Translations under genes and position numbers: made by a program
Shown here: one piece after another, positions 40,343 through 49,330 of the stretch
Position numbering within the stretch: position 1 is the first letter of the stretch
Layout of the letters: every line of letters begins with the position of its first letter
The notes under the pieces: model-generated
Told to the model about the DNA's origin: nothing
Databases searched by the model: none
What the model saw: the letters and a program-made list of their open reading frames with translations, nothing else
Source of the DNA: a virus
Virus record (IMG/VR): IMGVR_UViG_3300023117_001798
Coordinates: 1 to 51,444 of that record
Direction: 5' to 3' (one strand)
DNA length: 51,444 nucleotides

Positions 40343-41122
40343 ATGCCTGAGTTAGCGGAGCTTAAACTTACTTCTGATTTTGTCAATGGAGTTGTAAAGG
40401 ATAAGGTGTTTACGCACATATCTAAAAATCCAGAGCACAAATGGATTGAGGTTGATTTTGGTGAACCCTTTGCTTTGAGGTCTTTCAGCAGGGGTAAAGA
40501 GATTAAACTGGTTCTTGAATCTGCAGAAACTGACAAGGTCGATAATCTTATGATGACCATGGGCATGGGAGGTCATTTCCAATGGGCTTCTCGGGGAGAG
40601 ACCATAAAACATACCCACCTTTTCTTTCACTGTAATGACGGTGGACATTTGGCCTTTGTTGATGTGAGGAGATTTGGTAAATGGAAGTGGGGAGATTGGA
40701 ACAAAGATAGAGGTCCAGATCCAACCACTGAATATTTCCTCTTTTGTAATAACATTTTGCAAAATCTACACAAGAGAGCTTTTGATAAACCCATCTATGA
40801 GGTGCTAATGAACCAGAGGTACTTCAATGGAATTGGAAATTATCTGAGAGCAGAGATTTTAATCAGAATTCCTGATGAGGATCCTTTCCAATCTGCCAGA
40901 GAATTTATCAGTAAAAGGAAATGGGAACTTTTTGAATTGTGTAAGGATATACCAATTCTTGTTTATGAAATAGGAGGTGGGACATTAAAAGATTGGAAGA
41001 ATCCCTTTGGTGAAGTATCATCAGTTCGGGACTTTATGAAGTGTTACGGAAATCCACTAATGGAAAAAATAGAAGATCGTGGCGGAAGAATGTTCTGGTA
41101 CGACCCAAAATGGAAAAATTAA
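40343..41122 (+). CDS. Fpg/Nei family DNA glycosylase, zincless type
   Basis: A 259-residue protein starting MPELAE. After Met removal this gives the catalytic Pro1 and Glu2 of the family. The core has SFSRGKEIKLVL (lysine of the beta-turn), GMGGHFQW, LAFVDVRRFGKW, and the H2TH motif MNQRYFNGIGNYLRAEILIRI (about 155-175). The C-terminus is MKCYGNPLMEKIEDRGGRMFWYDPKWKN: the finger Arg is in GGR, but the second Cys pair of the zinc finger is missing, as in zincless Fpg and NEIL1-type enzymes. It excises oxidised bases and cuts at abasic sites. It neighbours a UvdE-like gene. Confidence 0.9.
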   Translation: MPELAELKLTSDFVNGVVKDKVFTHISKNPEHKWIEVDFGEPFALRSFSRGKEIKLVLESAETDKVDNLMMTMGMGGHFQWASRGETIKHTHLFFHCNDGGHLAFVDVRRFGKWKWGDWNKDRGPDPTTEYFLFCNNILQNLHKRAFDKPIYEVLMNQRYFNGIGNYLRAEILIRIPDEDPFQSAREFISKRKWELFELCKDIPILVYEIGGGTLKDWKNPFGEVSSVRDFMKCYGNPLMEKIEDRGGRMFWYDPKWKN

Positions 41123-41126
41123 AAAT

Positions 41127-41834
41127 ATGGTAGATAAAAGAATTTTAGAAAATTGTCTCTTCCTTGACGTTGAAACAGCTACGGGATACAGATCCTTTGA
41201 AGATCTGGAGACTGAAAATCCAAGACTAGCAGATCTTTGGTCAAAAAGAGCAAAGTACTACAGAACAGTATATGAAGACATGAATGGTCTTTCGGATTCT
41301 GAGATCTATAAGGAAAAAGCTACACTCGAACCTGAATTTTCTAGAGTTGTATGTGTATCCTTTGGTGTACTACAAGAAAGTGGACAAGTGAGAATGACCT
41401 CTTTTTATGGAGACGATGAGGAAGAAATATTAACCAAGTGTGCTAAGGTCTTTAATAATGCACACGTAAAGGGTATGAAGCTTGCTGGTCATAATATTAA
41501 GGGATTTGATATTCCATGCTTGGGTAAAAGCATGATCTATAAGTTAAGCTCACCAGAATTACCTCCAAATTTGGTTATCTGGGATAAGAAACCTTGGGAA
41601 ATACCTTACCTAGATACCTCCGAGGTTTTTTCTTTTGGTAGCTGGTCTCACCAAAAATATCTTTCTCTTGACCTATTAGCATGCTCGCTTGGTATCCAGT
41701 CTCCTAAGGATGATATGGATGGCTCTAAGGTAAGTGAACACTTTTGGGCAACTGGAGATTGCGAGAAAATTAAAGAGTATTGTGAGAGAGACGTACAAAC
41801 GGTAATTGATGTTTTGCTAAAGGTGGCTAAATAA
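41127..41834 (+). CDS. DnaQ-like 3'-5' exonuclease (PolB-related)
   Basis: A 235-residue protein with the DEDD layout: LFLDVETATG (motif I with D and E), VVCVSFGVLQ, LAGHNIKGFDIPCL (motif II, Asp in GFD) and CERDVQTVIDVLL (motif III Asp). SWSHQKYLSLDLLACSLGI before it is typical of predicted PolB-like exonucleases. I chose ATG 41127, 4 nt after the glycosylase stop; an in-frame start at 41079 would overlap that gene heavily. It probably acts in proofreading, repair or RNA/DNA trimming. Confidence 0.87.
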   Translation: MVDKRILENCLFLDVETATGYRSFEDLETENPRLADLWSKRAKYYRTVYEDMNGLSDSEIYKEKATLEPEFSRVVCVSFGVLQESGQVRMTSFYGDDEEEILTKCAKVFNNAHVKGMKLAGHNIKGFDIPCLGKSMIYKLSSPELPPNLVIWDKKPWEIPYLDTSEVFSFGSWSHQKYLSLDLLACSLGIQSPKDDMDGSKVSEHFWATGDCEKIKEYCERDVQTVIDVLLKVAK

Positions 41835-41870
41835 GATTACCCTTTATTTAAATCCTCCTGGGATTGTTTG

Positions 41871-41878
41871 GATATATA
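41871..41878 (+). promoter_or_regulatory. Candidate late promoter GATATATA
   Basis: TTTGGATATATAAGATTC lies 30 nt before the GTG at 41901. It begins the final late block with the internal head, scaffold and capsid genes. Confidence 0.7.
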
Positions 41879-41900
41879 AGATTCAAATAATCCCTTTTTT

Positions 41901-42692
41901 GTGAGCGTAGTTAAAGGCTTTAGTGATTTTGTTCTAAACGAAGACAAGGTAGGTTCCTTTTATAACGATGAGCTTAATCCCAAGTTTTGGGATAAGTACA
42001 AAACTAAAGACGGAAAGGAAGAATGGGTCTTTGATAGAATAGTAAGGAAAAAACTTCTTAAGATTGCTGAAGACTTCTATGAAAAGTATGAGGATCTTCT
42101 GGGAGATCTCCCTATATCAGATATACAGCTCACTGGATCCTTAGCTAATTTTAACTACACCGATAAATCGGACCTTGATGTACACGTCTTGGTAGATTTT
42201 AATAAGATAAAATCCAAAAGGGATATTGTTAAAGCTGCAGTGGATGGAGTAAGGTTCGTTTGGAACCTCAGACATGATGTTATCATTAGAGGTCATGACG
42301 TAGAACTTTATCTTCAGGATGTTCACGAACCACATACAGCTTCTGGTTTATATTCTCTTATGGATGATAAGTGGATACGTAAACCAAAGTTTGATCCACC
42401 AGAAGTTGACGAGCATGATGTTAGGAAGAAGTTCGATGGATTTGCTTCTGAAATCAACCAAATGGAATCTAAACTTGTTACATCCTCTGCTTTGCCTGAC
42501 AATGCAAAAGAGATGTACAAGCGTCTCTTGAGGATCAAGGAGAAGATTCAAAAGATGAGAAAAGATGATCTTGCCAAGGATGGTGAGTTCTCTGTGGGTA
42601 ACCTAGCCTTTAAAATGCTCAGGAATGAGGGATATATAGGTAAAATAATAGATCTTATTTCTAAAGCTTACTCTAGGATCTATTCAGAATAA
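41901..42692 (+). CDS. Nucleotidyltransferase-fold protein with capsid-targeting-like N-terminus
   Basis: A 263-residue protein starting with GTG. Residues 1-14 (VVKGFSDFVLNE) look like a capsid-targeting peptide ending in L-N-E, a possible gp21-type cleavage site. A Pol-beta-type nucleotidyltransferase core follows: LTGSLANFNYTDKSDLDVHVLVDF (about 77-100), with GS and the D-x-D metal ligands, and a later third acidic candidate in GHDVELYL. The C-terminus is helical. A packaged nucleotidyltransferase could be co-injected to modify host RNA, nucleotides or protein early in infection (inference). An internal GATATATAG at 42631 may drive the next gene. Confidence 0.75.
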   Translation: MSVVKGFSDFVLNEDKVGSFYNDELNPKFWDKYKTKDGKEEWVFDRIVRKKLLKIAEDFYEKYEDLLGDLPISDIQLTGSLANFNYTDKSDLDVHVLVDFNKIKSKRDIVKAAVDGVRFVWNLRHDVIIRGHDVELYLQDVHEPHTASGLYSLMDDKWIRKPKFDPPEVDEHDVRKKFDGFASEINQMESKLVTSSALPDNAKEMYKRLLRIKEKIQKMRKDDLAKDGEFSVGNLAFKMLRNEGYIGKIIDLISKAYSRIYSE

Positions 42693-42706
42693 TAAAAAGA
42701 AAGACA

Positions 42707-45448
42707 ATGTTATTAGTATTCAGAAAAGGATTGGAATATGATGGTAGCATGAACGGCGAACCGTCGGACAAAGAAGCCAATATATTTCCACTAATGTCTT
42801 TGCCTCTAGATATGGAGGGAGAAGAAACAGATTTAAATGATTTCCAGTGGTGGGCATATTCCGATAAATGGAAAGAGTGGCTAGAAGATAATCCTAGAGA
42901 ATGGCAAGCAGAATCTAAAGCCTCTGACTTCGATAAAGCTGAAGCTATGCTGGAGAGCATGGTTACTTCTAAAGGGGGTATTACTGAATATGTCTCAAGT
43001 CAGATTAAGAATATCTGGAATAATGGTAAGGTATCTTCATTTAGTGATTATGTGAAGCTTTTGGAAGCAGAGGGTGAATCAGGATCCTCTGAGTCATTCA
43101 AAAAGTTTGTAAAGCTCGGGTTTGCTCTTGAAAAACTTGCTAAAGATGGCAAGCTGAAAGACAAACTAAAAATGGAAGATCTTGAGGAAGACAAGGAATA
43201 TTCAATTGTTATAGATCCTATGACAGAAGCAGGAGAGCCTATCCAAGAAGCAAGACAAGCTATTAGAATTAAAAAACTGGACGAGTCCGCAGGTTTTATC
43301 CTTGCAGATTTCGATTACAGCATTCCTGTTGGAGAAGTTAAAGATACTGAAAGTTATCTCGATAAGGTTTCTGAGTTTGCGAAGGATGTTGCTATAGCAG
43401 GAGCAGGATTTGCAGGTCTTTATGCTGTTGCTTACATTGGCGGGGGTCTATTATCATCTTGGGTCCTAATGAAGTCAGCACGTGGCGTTTATAGAACCTT
43501 TTCAAGAGGTAGAAGAATATATGGCGCGGTCCAAGCAGCTAGAGGCTCGTCTGCTATTAGAGGTGGATTTTCAGCTGTAAAAAACTTTGCAACTAGAGCC
43601 TTTGGTAGAAGAGCAGCTCAAGGAGCTTTAACTAATGCCGCAAGAATAACTTTGCCCTCTGGTGCTTTTGTTGAGGGTGGACTTGCTTATTCGACAAGGG
43701 CTACTGGTAATGTTCTTTTAAAGGGAGCAGCAGAACAATCGGTTAAAGCTGCAGCATCAAGAGCAGTTGCACAAGGCGGTGCTCGTGCAGCAACCGCTAT
43801 AGGTGCAAGGGCAGCAGCCGGAGCAGGAGCAGGTGCCCTTGCTGCAGAAGCATCTAATCCTGTTGGCTGGATTATGTTAGCTGTTCAGGTTGTAGGTTCT
43901 GGAATAAACCAGCTTTGGAATTGGTACAGTGATAAACAGGCACCTAGATATGAAGAGGTTGAAGATTTTGCTTATGGTACATTTAAGCCTAAAAATATTC
44001 CTATTGGAAAGTCAATCACTGTTTGTTGGACAAGCGACGGAGGAGCAGGCTGGGGCGAATACATCTTGGATATAATAACCATGAGCAAGGATGACACAAG
44101 GACTACTATGGAGATAGTTAAGATTGGTGAATTTGACGGTAGATCTATTTTCATGGTTTTGCAGATTAATTCGGAAAGGTTCCAGAAAGCTTTGCAAGAT
44201 AACGATCTAATGCTTATGTCATTTAGCAATAGTGATTCGTTTGAAAGGGATTGGTATGATAATGAAGATTTGGAGTTCCAAACAATCCTAATACCAGACA
44301 TTACTGAGCTTACAATCGCTACTTCATTTGTTGGTTATTCAACCTGGGACGAAATGGAGGAGGCTTATAATAAAGCTCCAGACAATCCAATATATGTTCC
44401 AAAGGATGCTAAGAAAACTTACGAATTCCATTATGTGGATTCTGAGGGCAGGGATGTAAATGTAACTGGTACACTAGTTAGTGAAAGTGAACTTGAAGGA
44501 AGTGTATTGAAAGAGCTTATACCTGGTGAAGCTGATGTTGTTGAAGAATCTTTTGACGGCGCAAGAGAATTTGAGGATCTCTTAAACGAAAGTAAAGTGG
44601 TTTCATTCTCTGATTTTTCTATGAGAACCTCTAATTTAATAAAAGAGGAAGAAAACGAAGATCCTGCACAAGCAGAAGAAAAACCAGCAGAGCAGGCAGA
44701 AGAGAAACCAACAGGGCAGACAGAAGAAACCCCAGCTGAAGACGAAAACGAGGAACTAGAAGGATATGAGGCTGAACTTGATGAAGTGATCAATTCTGGG
44801 GCTGGCTTAAAGAAAACATCTTATTCTAGAATTCCGATTGTTTCTTATGAGGTAAATACAATCAATTTTGTAGATCCTAATATCAATGAATCTCCTGATG
44901 AATTTAAGGAATTTTCATACTTCTTAGTTGGCGACCAAAGTTTAAATCCTAAACCAAACCAACCTATTTTGGTAGAGTCTGCTTCTGAGGATCTAATTGG
45001 AGAACCAAGATTCGGTTTGAAAAAATACGTACCACCTACTGAGGAAGATAGAGAAGGTACTATTGTAGAACCAGATGAGGAAGAAATTGATATAGAGGAT
45101 GTTGATAAGGAAAGAACTAAAATTTCTACCAATCGTGCTGATGTACAGATAAAGAGCGGTTCTAGATCTCTTTCGATTAAAGATAGAGATATCGAAGGCG
45201 GTATAAGCATCCTCGACGAGTTTGGAAACGATGCTCTCAAGAGGGATCTTAATATTGAAGATTGGAAAGAAGTTTCTAGTGTCAAGGTAAGGGAAGATAG
45301 TGATGGCGAACCGATCAAAGTAATACTTAAGAATAGGTTTGCAAAAATGGGTAATAGAAGAAGGGTTCTTAGAAAAGGAGAACAAGGATTCAACACTGCA
45401 CTGAAATTTGCTAACTCAGTTGAGGATGGTATATCTTTCTCTGGATAA
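42707..45448 (+). CDS. Large probable internal virion protein with Ala/Gly-rich core
   Basis: A 913-residue protein. Part 1 (1-100) is acidic. KVSSFSDYVKLLEAEG near residue 107 resembles a capsid-targeting and cleavage motif. Then follow a soluble domain (to about 220), a hydrophobic region (AIAGAGFAGLYAVAYIGGGLLSSWVL, about 226-252), and a basic Ala/Gly-rich stretch to about 395, ending NPVGWIMLAVQVVGSGI. A second SFSDF motif lies near residue 640 (ESKVVSFSDFSMR), then a Glu/Pro-rich linker and a beta-rich C-terminal region. The composition resembles internal ejection proteins that contact membrane. Function unassigned. Long minus-strand frames here are shadows. Confidence 0.6.
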   Translation: MLLVFRKGLEYDGSMNGEPSDKEANIFPLMSLPLDMEGEETDLNDFQWWAYSDKWKEWLEDNPREWQAESKASDFDKAEAMLESMVTSKGGITEYVSSQIKNIWNNGKVSSFSDYVKLLEAEGESGSSESFKKFVKLGFALEKLAKDGKLKDKLKMEDLEEDKEYSIVIDPMTEAGEPIQEARQAIRIKKLDESAGFILADFDYSIPVGEVKDTESYLDKVSEFAKDVAIAGAGFAGLYAVAYIGGGLLSSWVLMKSARGVYRTFSRGRRIYGAVQAARGSSAIRGGFSAVKNFATRAFGRRAAQGALTNAARITLPSGAFVEGGLAYSTRATGNVLLKGAAEQSVKAAASRAVAQGGARAATAIGARAAAGAGAGALAAEASNPVGWIMLAVQVVGSGINQLWNWYSDKQAPRYEEVEDFAYGTFKPKNIPIGKSITVCWTSDGGAGWGEYILDIITMSKDDTRTTMEIVKIGEFDGRSIFMVLQINSERFQKALQDNDLMLMSFSNSDSFERDWYDNEDLEFQTILIPDITELTIATSFVGYSTWDEMEEAYNKAPDNPIYVPKDAKKTYEFHYVDSEGRDVNVTGTLVSESELEGSVLKELIPGEADVVEESFDGAREFEDLLNESKVVSFSDFSMRTSNLIKEEENEDPAQAEEKPAEQAEEKPTGQTEETPAEDENEELEGYEAELDEVINSGAGLKKTSYSRIPIVSYEVNTINFVDPNINESPDEFKEFSYFLVGDQSLNPKPNQPILVESASEDLIGEPRFGLKKYVPPTEEDREGTIVEPDEEEIDIEDVDKERTKISTNRADVQIKSGSRSLSIKDRDIEGGISILDEFGNDALKRDLNIEDWKEVSSVKVREDSDGEPIKVILKNRFAKMGNRRRVLRKGEQGFNTALKFANSVEDGISFSG

Positions 45449-45479
45449 AAAAACGTCAATTTTTCTGAAAAAGGAAATC

Positions 45480-45487
45480 GATATATA
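45480..45487 (+). promoter_or_regulatory. Candidate late promoter GATATATA
   Basis: TCGATATATAAAGTTAAA lies 34 nt before the ATG of the protease-scaffold gene, in a 65-nt gap. Confidence 0.7.
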
Positions 45488-45513
45488 AAGTTAAATAATA
45501 GTAAAGTCAAGAA

Positions 45514-47520
45514 ATGAACGAGTCTTTATTGAATGAAAACCTCCTTTTTATTCTTGAAAAACAAGATAATAATCTTGATGTTTCAAAGGATGGTGCTGAA
45601 AACGGCTACGTACTGAAAGGTATAGCAGCTCAATTTGGCAAGGAGAACAATAACAATAGAATATACGAGGAAGGTGAATACTTACCTCACCTTGAGTATC
45701 TAAAGGATAAGATAGGACAAAAGAGATTGGTTGGTGAATTAGATCACCCCGAAAAATTCGATGTCTCTCTTAGAAACATTTCTCACGTTGTTGAGGATCT
45801 AGTTTATGATAAAGACGGAAGGGTATTAAACATTAAAGTTCGTTTGCTTGACACTCCAGCAGGACAAATCGCTAAAAAGCTTGTTGATGCTGGTATACCA
45901 CTTTCTATTTCATCTAGAGCAGCTGGAAATGTTGGTCCGGATAAGAAAGTCCAGATCAAAAAAATCTTTACATATGATCTAGTAGCTGATCCTGGTTTTC
46001 AGGATGCTCAGCTTGAGAGGGTTTATGAAAGTGCTGGTTTTGATGCTTTTGAATTTGAAGAAAGATCAAAAAAGTCCGTAGTAAACAACTTAGAGTGTGT
46101 AAACGAATCGCTAGGGCTAGAAAATGAATCTAGGGTAAAGATATATAAAGTTGAAAATAGCGAAGAATTCGAAAAAATCCTTAATCAAGACAAAAATAAA
46201 TCCAACATTATGGAGGCCAACAAAGAATATGTTACTGCTGACGAGCTTAACAAGTATTCTATCTTTTTGAAAAATAAGATGGATGAGCTGGAAACGCAGA
46301 TTTCTGAAATGAAACAACAAGAAGCTCAGGTATCTGAGAGTGAAACTGACAGTGTAGACTGTAAAGCTCTAGAGGAAAGAGTTGCTAAACTTGAAAAGTA
46401 TTCAGAATATCTTGCTGAAAACCTAGAGAGTGCTATTAAGTACGGTGAGTACCTAGCAGAAAATCTAGATAGCAGCATTACTTATTCGAAGTATTTAGCT
46501 GAAAACCTAGATAAGACTATTTCTTATTCTAAGTATTTGGCTGAAAATGTTGATAAGGGTATTTCATATTCAGAGTACGTGGCTGAAAATGTTGATAAGG
46601 CAATCGATTATTCTAAGTATCTTGCTGAAAAGCTAGATGATGGAATTCAATACACAGAGTATGTTGCTGAGAATCTTGATAAGAACATCGCTTATTCAGA
46701 GTATCTAGCAGAGAATGTTGATAAGAACATTGCTTACTCTGAGTATTTGGCTGAGAATCTTGATAAAGGAATTTCTTATTCTGAATATCTTGCAGAAAAC
46801 CTTGATAAAGGTATTGCTTATTCTGAGTACATCGCAGAAAAGCTTGATCAAGGTATCAACTACACAGAGTACCTAGCAGAAAACCTAAACAAAGGAATTG
46901 CTTACTCTGACTATTTGGCTGAAAAGCTAAATGGTAATATAGCTCAAACTGAAGCTATTCACGAAAGTGCTAAAACTCAAGTTTCTCCTTCTCTAAATGA
47001 GAACGCAAGAGAAACTGCTGAAAGCGCTTCAAAAACTGAATTGGTCGAATCAGGATTTGCTGGAGATTACGAAAATCTCGGAAGCAAAATTGATTCTCTA
47101 ATTGAATCGGTCAAGACACAAAAGACTGAGGAAAATATAAACGAGGCTAATACGAAAGTACAGCCAACTGCTCAAACACAAAAAGCAGATGAGGCAATCA
47201 ACGAAGCCGAAGAAACTGTGGTAGAATCATCAGGTCACAAATTTATTGATGAAATGCCAGAAGATTACGCTCCGATTTGGGAGTCACTAAATGAAAGCCA
47301 AAAGCAATCAATCATTGCACAATCAGCTTTCTATAATTTAGAGACAAACTATCAGATCAAGAATTTCTGGTCAACTCGTCAGCTTGGTGCTAAGCCAGTA
47401 GGTTTACAGAAACTTCAAGAAAGCCAAGAAACACCAGAGCCTAAGACGGCTTCAAACCCTCAGGGGTACTCAAATGATTACCTTAATTGGGTCGCTAAGT
47501 CGCTCGAAGGTAAGTTTTAA
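45514..47520 (+). CDS. 21: Prohead protease fused to a scaffold-like coiled-coil domain (gp21-gp22 type fusion)
   Basis: A 668-residue protein. Residues 15-185 form a T4 gp21-type serine protease: YVLKGIAAQFGKENNNNRIYEEG, LVGELDHPEKFDV with the catalytic His, GIPLSISSRAAGNVG with the Ser, and FTYDLVADPGFQDAQL. From about 225 the protein becomes helical. Residues 296-477 are 13 tandem 14-residue units (YSEYLAENLDKGIA consensus), followed by a Glu-rich linker and a C-terminal region (PEDYAPIWESLNESQKQSIIAQSAFYNL ... LNWVAKSLEGKF). In T4 the protease (212 aa) and scaffold gp22 are separate genes just before gp23, and here one ORF occupies both places. Autoprocessing may release the parts. Confidence 0.88.
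   Translation: MNESLLNENLLFILEKQDNNLDVSKDGAENGYVLKGIAAQFGKENNNNRIYEEGEYLPHLEYLKDKIGQKRLVGELDHPEKFDVSLRNISHVVEDLVYDKDGRVLNIKVRLLDTPAGQIAKKLVDAGIPLSISSRAAGNVGPDKKVQIKKIFTYDLVADPGFQDAQLERVYESAGFDAFEFEERSKKSVVNNLECVNESLGLENESRVKIYKVENSEEFEKILNQDKNKSNIMEANKEYVTADELNKYSIFLKNKMDELETQISEMKQQEAQVSESETDSVDCKALEERVAKLEKYSEYLAENLESAIKYGEYLAENLDSSITYSKYLAENLDKTISYSKYLAENVDKGISYSEYVAENVDKAIDYSKYLAEKLDDGIQYTEYVAENLDKNIAYSEYLAENVDKNIAYSEYLAENLDKGISYSEYLAENLDKGIAYSEYIAEKLDQGINYTEYLAENLNKGIAYSDYLAEKLNGNIAQTEAIHESAKTQVSPSLNENARETAESASKTELVESGFAGDYENLGSKIDSLIESVKTQKTEENINEANTKVQPTAQTQKADEAINEAEETVVESSGHKFIDEMPEDYAPIWESLNESQKQSIIAQSAFYNLETNYQIKNFWSTRQLGAKPVGLQKLQESQETPEPKTASNPQGYSNDYLNWVAKSLEGKF
46399..46944 (+). 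repeat. 13 tandem 42-bp units encoding 14-residue coiled-coil repeats
   Basis: Thirteen in-frame units of consensus Y(S/T)(E/K)YLAENLDKGIx, each equal to two heptads. Y, Y/L, L and I occupy the likely core positions, and variable residues lie at units' ends. Synonymous codon differences between units argue against assembly collapse. Probably a scaffold core rod. Confidence 0.93.
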
Positions 47521-47543
47521 AATCTAAAAAATATCTAAAAAAG

Positions 47544-49265
47544 ATGAAACTAATCAACGAAGCAGAAATCTTCGAAACCTGGTCTCCTATCATCGAGCAG
47601 AAGGCTGGAATTCAAGATGCTGAGAAAAAAGGATGGTTGAGCAAGTACTGCCACTACCATTCATTAAACGAGTCTGCTGGAGCTTACCAGTCTCTAGCAA
47701 CTGTAAACGGTATGGGTGCCGTACAACCACCCGCATACCCAGGTGGGTATAACTCAACTGGTTCTGCAGTAGGTACGCAAGCTAACGCAGCTTTCTACAA
47801 CTCTGCTAACCAAGGTTCAGGAGATAAGTTTCCTTCACTTCTTCCTTTGGCAATTCAGGTTGCTGCGAAGACTGTTGGATTCGATATCGTTCCTGTAATT
47901 CCTATGTCAGGTCCTACTGGCGTACTTTCTTACCTAGATTACGTATACTCAGGTGGTAAAATCAGCCCAGCATCAGCTGGTACAACTGCAGCAGATGCTC
48001 TTGCAACTGCACCATCTATGATCAAGGTACAATTGACTAACCCAGCTGCTGGATATCCTGGAGATTTTGCAGTAGGTACTACTTACTACATTACTAATGC
48101 TTCTTCAGCTGGTGCATACATCACTACTGAGTTTGTTGGTCTATCTAGAATTGATGCATTCCCAATCTTTAGAGTTTTGGGATTAACTGCTGGTGAGACT
48201 ATCTCTGACGTTCTTGATGGTGGTGCTACTAAAATTGGTACAGCAGTAGACGGTGCTCAAGCAGGTACTACAACTGCAAGAGCAGAATTGGTAAAAGCTC
48301 TTGAGGATCACATCCAAGGATTCTCTGGTGCTGGTTTCAACAACGACCAAGACTGGCAAGGTCCATTCGTAGATGGTACTAAGACTTACAACCCAATGCT
48401 AAGAGGTGTTGGTGAGAGCACTTACTACCAATCAATGGGTCTTTCAACGTTCACTAAGTTCGTTGAAGCTGATACTTTCCAAGTAGCTGCTTCAGTAACT
48501 ACTGAGCAAATCCAAGACTTGAACAAGCAGTTTGGTATCGACGTTATCTCAATGATCGAAAATGCATTGGTTAACGAAGTATCACAAGCTATCAACAAGC
48601 ACATCCTTTCTAGAGCATTTGCTCTTGGATGGTCTAACCACGACGAATTCTTAACTACAGAAGGACAAAACTTGAACCTAAACCTCGTTATCGGTGGTAC
48701 TGCAGGTTCTTACACTATCCCTTCTTACGTAGGTAAGTCTGATACTGGTATTTCTATCGCTTCTGTTGCAGGTCCTGCTTCAGGTGGTTACGAGAACTTG
48801 TCAACTCTACAGAGAAGACTATTCTCTAGAATCTTAGCTTCTGCTAACGTAGTAGCTAACAGAGGAAGAAGAGGTCCTGCTAACTTCATCGTTACTAACG
48901 CTAACGTTGCAAGTGCATTGCAAGACATCTCTCAGTTCACTTTTGCTCCTTTCTCTAACACTCTTACTCAAAACAACGGAACACTTTACCCAGTAGGTTC
49001 TCTTGCAGGTATGACCGTTTATGTTGATCAGAACATGAAGTTCGGTGATAACAGAGTACTAGTTGGAAGAAAAGGTGGTGACGACGAACCAGGACTTAAG
49101 TTCATGCCTTACATGATGGCTGAGTCTATCCAAACAATCTCTGAAGGTACTATGTCACCTAAGATTGCGGTTAAGTCTCGTTACGCTCTAGTAGAAGCTG
49201 GTTTCCACCCAGAAACTATGTACTTCTGTTTCCACGTGAACGTTCCTACTGGAGGTCTATCCTAA
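47544..49265 (+). CDS. 23: Major capsid protein (gp23)
   Basis: A 573-residue protein in the gp23 position, with HK97-type features: N-terminal LINEAEIFETWSPIIEQKAG, GDKFPSLLPLAIQVAAKTVGFDIVPVIPMSGPTGVLSYLDYVYS, MGLSTFTKFVEADTFQVAASVTTEQIQDLNKQFGIDVISMIENALVNEVSQAINKHIL, ANVVANRGRRGPANFIVTNANVASAL, and C-terminal MTVYVDQNMKFGDNRVLVGRKGG with PKIAVKSRYALVEAGFHPETMYF. T4 gp23 (521 aa) is trimmed by gp21 after residue 65; a similar N-terminal cut here (about LNESAGAYQ, residue 40-45) is plausible. Codons favour C-ending AAC, TTC and TAC more than in neighbours, as expected for very high expression. An intrinsic terminator follows. Confidence 0.95.
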   Translation: MKLINEAEIFETWSPIIEQKAGIQDAEKKGWLSKYCHYHSLNESAGAYQSLATVNGMGAVQPPAYPGGYNSTGSAVGTQANAAFYNSANQGSGDKFPSLLPLAIQVAAKTVGFDIVPVIPMSGPTGVLSYLDYVYSGGKISPASAGTTAADALATAPSMIKVQLTNPAAGYPGDFAVGTTYYITNASSAGAYITTEFVGLSRIDAFPIFRVLGLTAGETISDVLDGGATKIGTAVDGAQAGTTTARAELVKALEDHIQGFSGAGFNNDQDWQGPFVDGTKTYNPMLRGVGESTYYQSMGLSTFTKFVEADTFQVAASVTTEQIQDLNKQFGIDVISMIENALVNEVSQAINKHILSRAFALGWSNHDEFLTTEGQNLNLNLVIGGTAGSYTIPSYVGKSDTGISIASVAGPASGGYENLSTLQRRLFSRILASANVVANRGRRGPANFIVTNANVASALQDISQFTFAPFSNTLTQNNGTLYPVGSLAGMTVYVDQNMKFGDNRVLVGRKGGDDEPGLKFMPYMMAESIQTISEGTMSPKIAVKSRYALVEAGFHPETMYFCFHVNVPTGGLS

Positions 49266-49290
49266 TCAGTAGTTAGTACACACTAATACT

Positions 49291-49320
49291 AAACCCCAGG
49301 TTTTTGCCTGGGGTTTTTTT
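49291..49320 (+). terminator. Rho-independent terminator after the capsid gene
   Basis: AAACCCCAGG-TTTTTG-CCTGGGGTTT forms a perfect 10-bp stem followed by a T-run, 26 nt after the gp23 stop and just before a new GATATATA promoter. Confidence 0.93.
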
Positions 49321-49330
49321 ATTGCTAGGG

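Noticed and set aside
41079-41126. Longer start for the DnaQ-like exonuclease
   Set aside because: It would overlap the glycosylase gene by 44 nt with non-conserved residues. The ATG at 41127 begins right at the motif I region.
44845-45510. 221-residue minus-strand ORF under the large internal virion protein
   Set aside because: Ser/Leu/Ile-rich translation without motifs, entirely antisense to a coherent coding frame on the + strand. All other genes are on the + strand.
46399-46944. Repeat array that might be CRISPR or an origin iteron cluster
   Set aside because: The 42-bp units are in frame within a gene, with codon-level variation that preserves protein sequence. This is a protein repeat.
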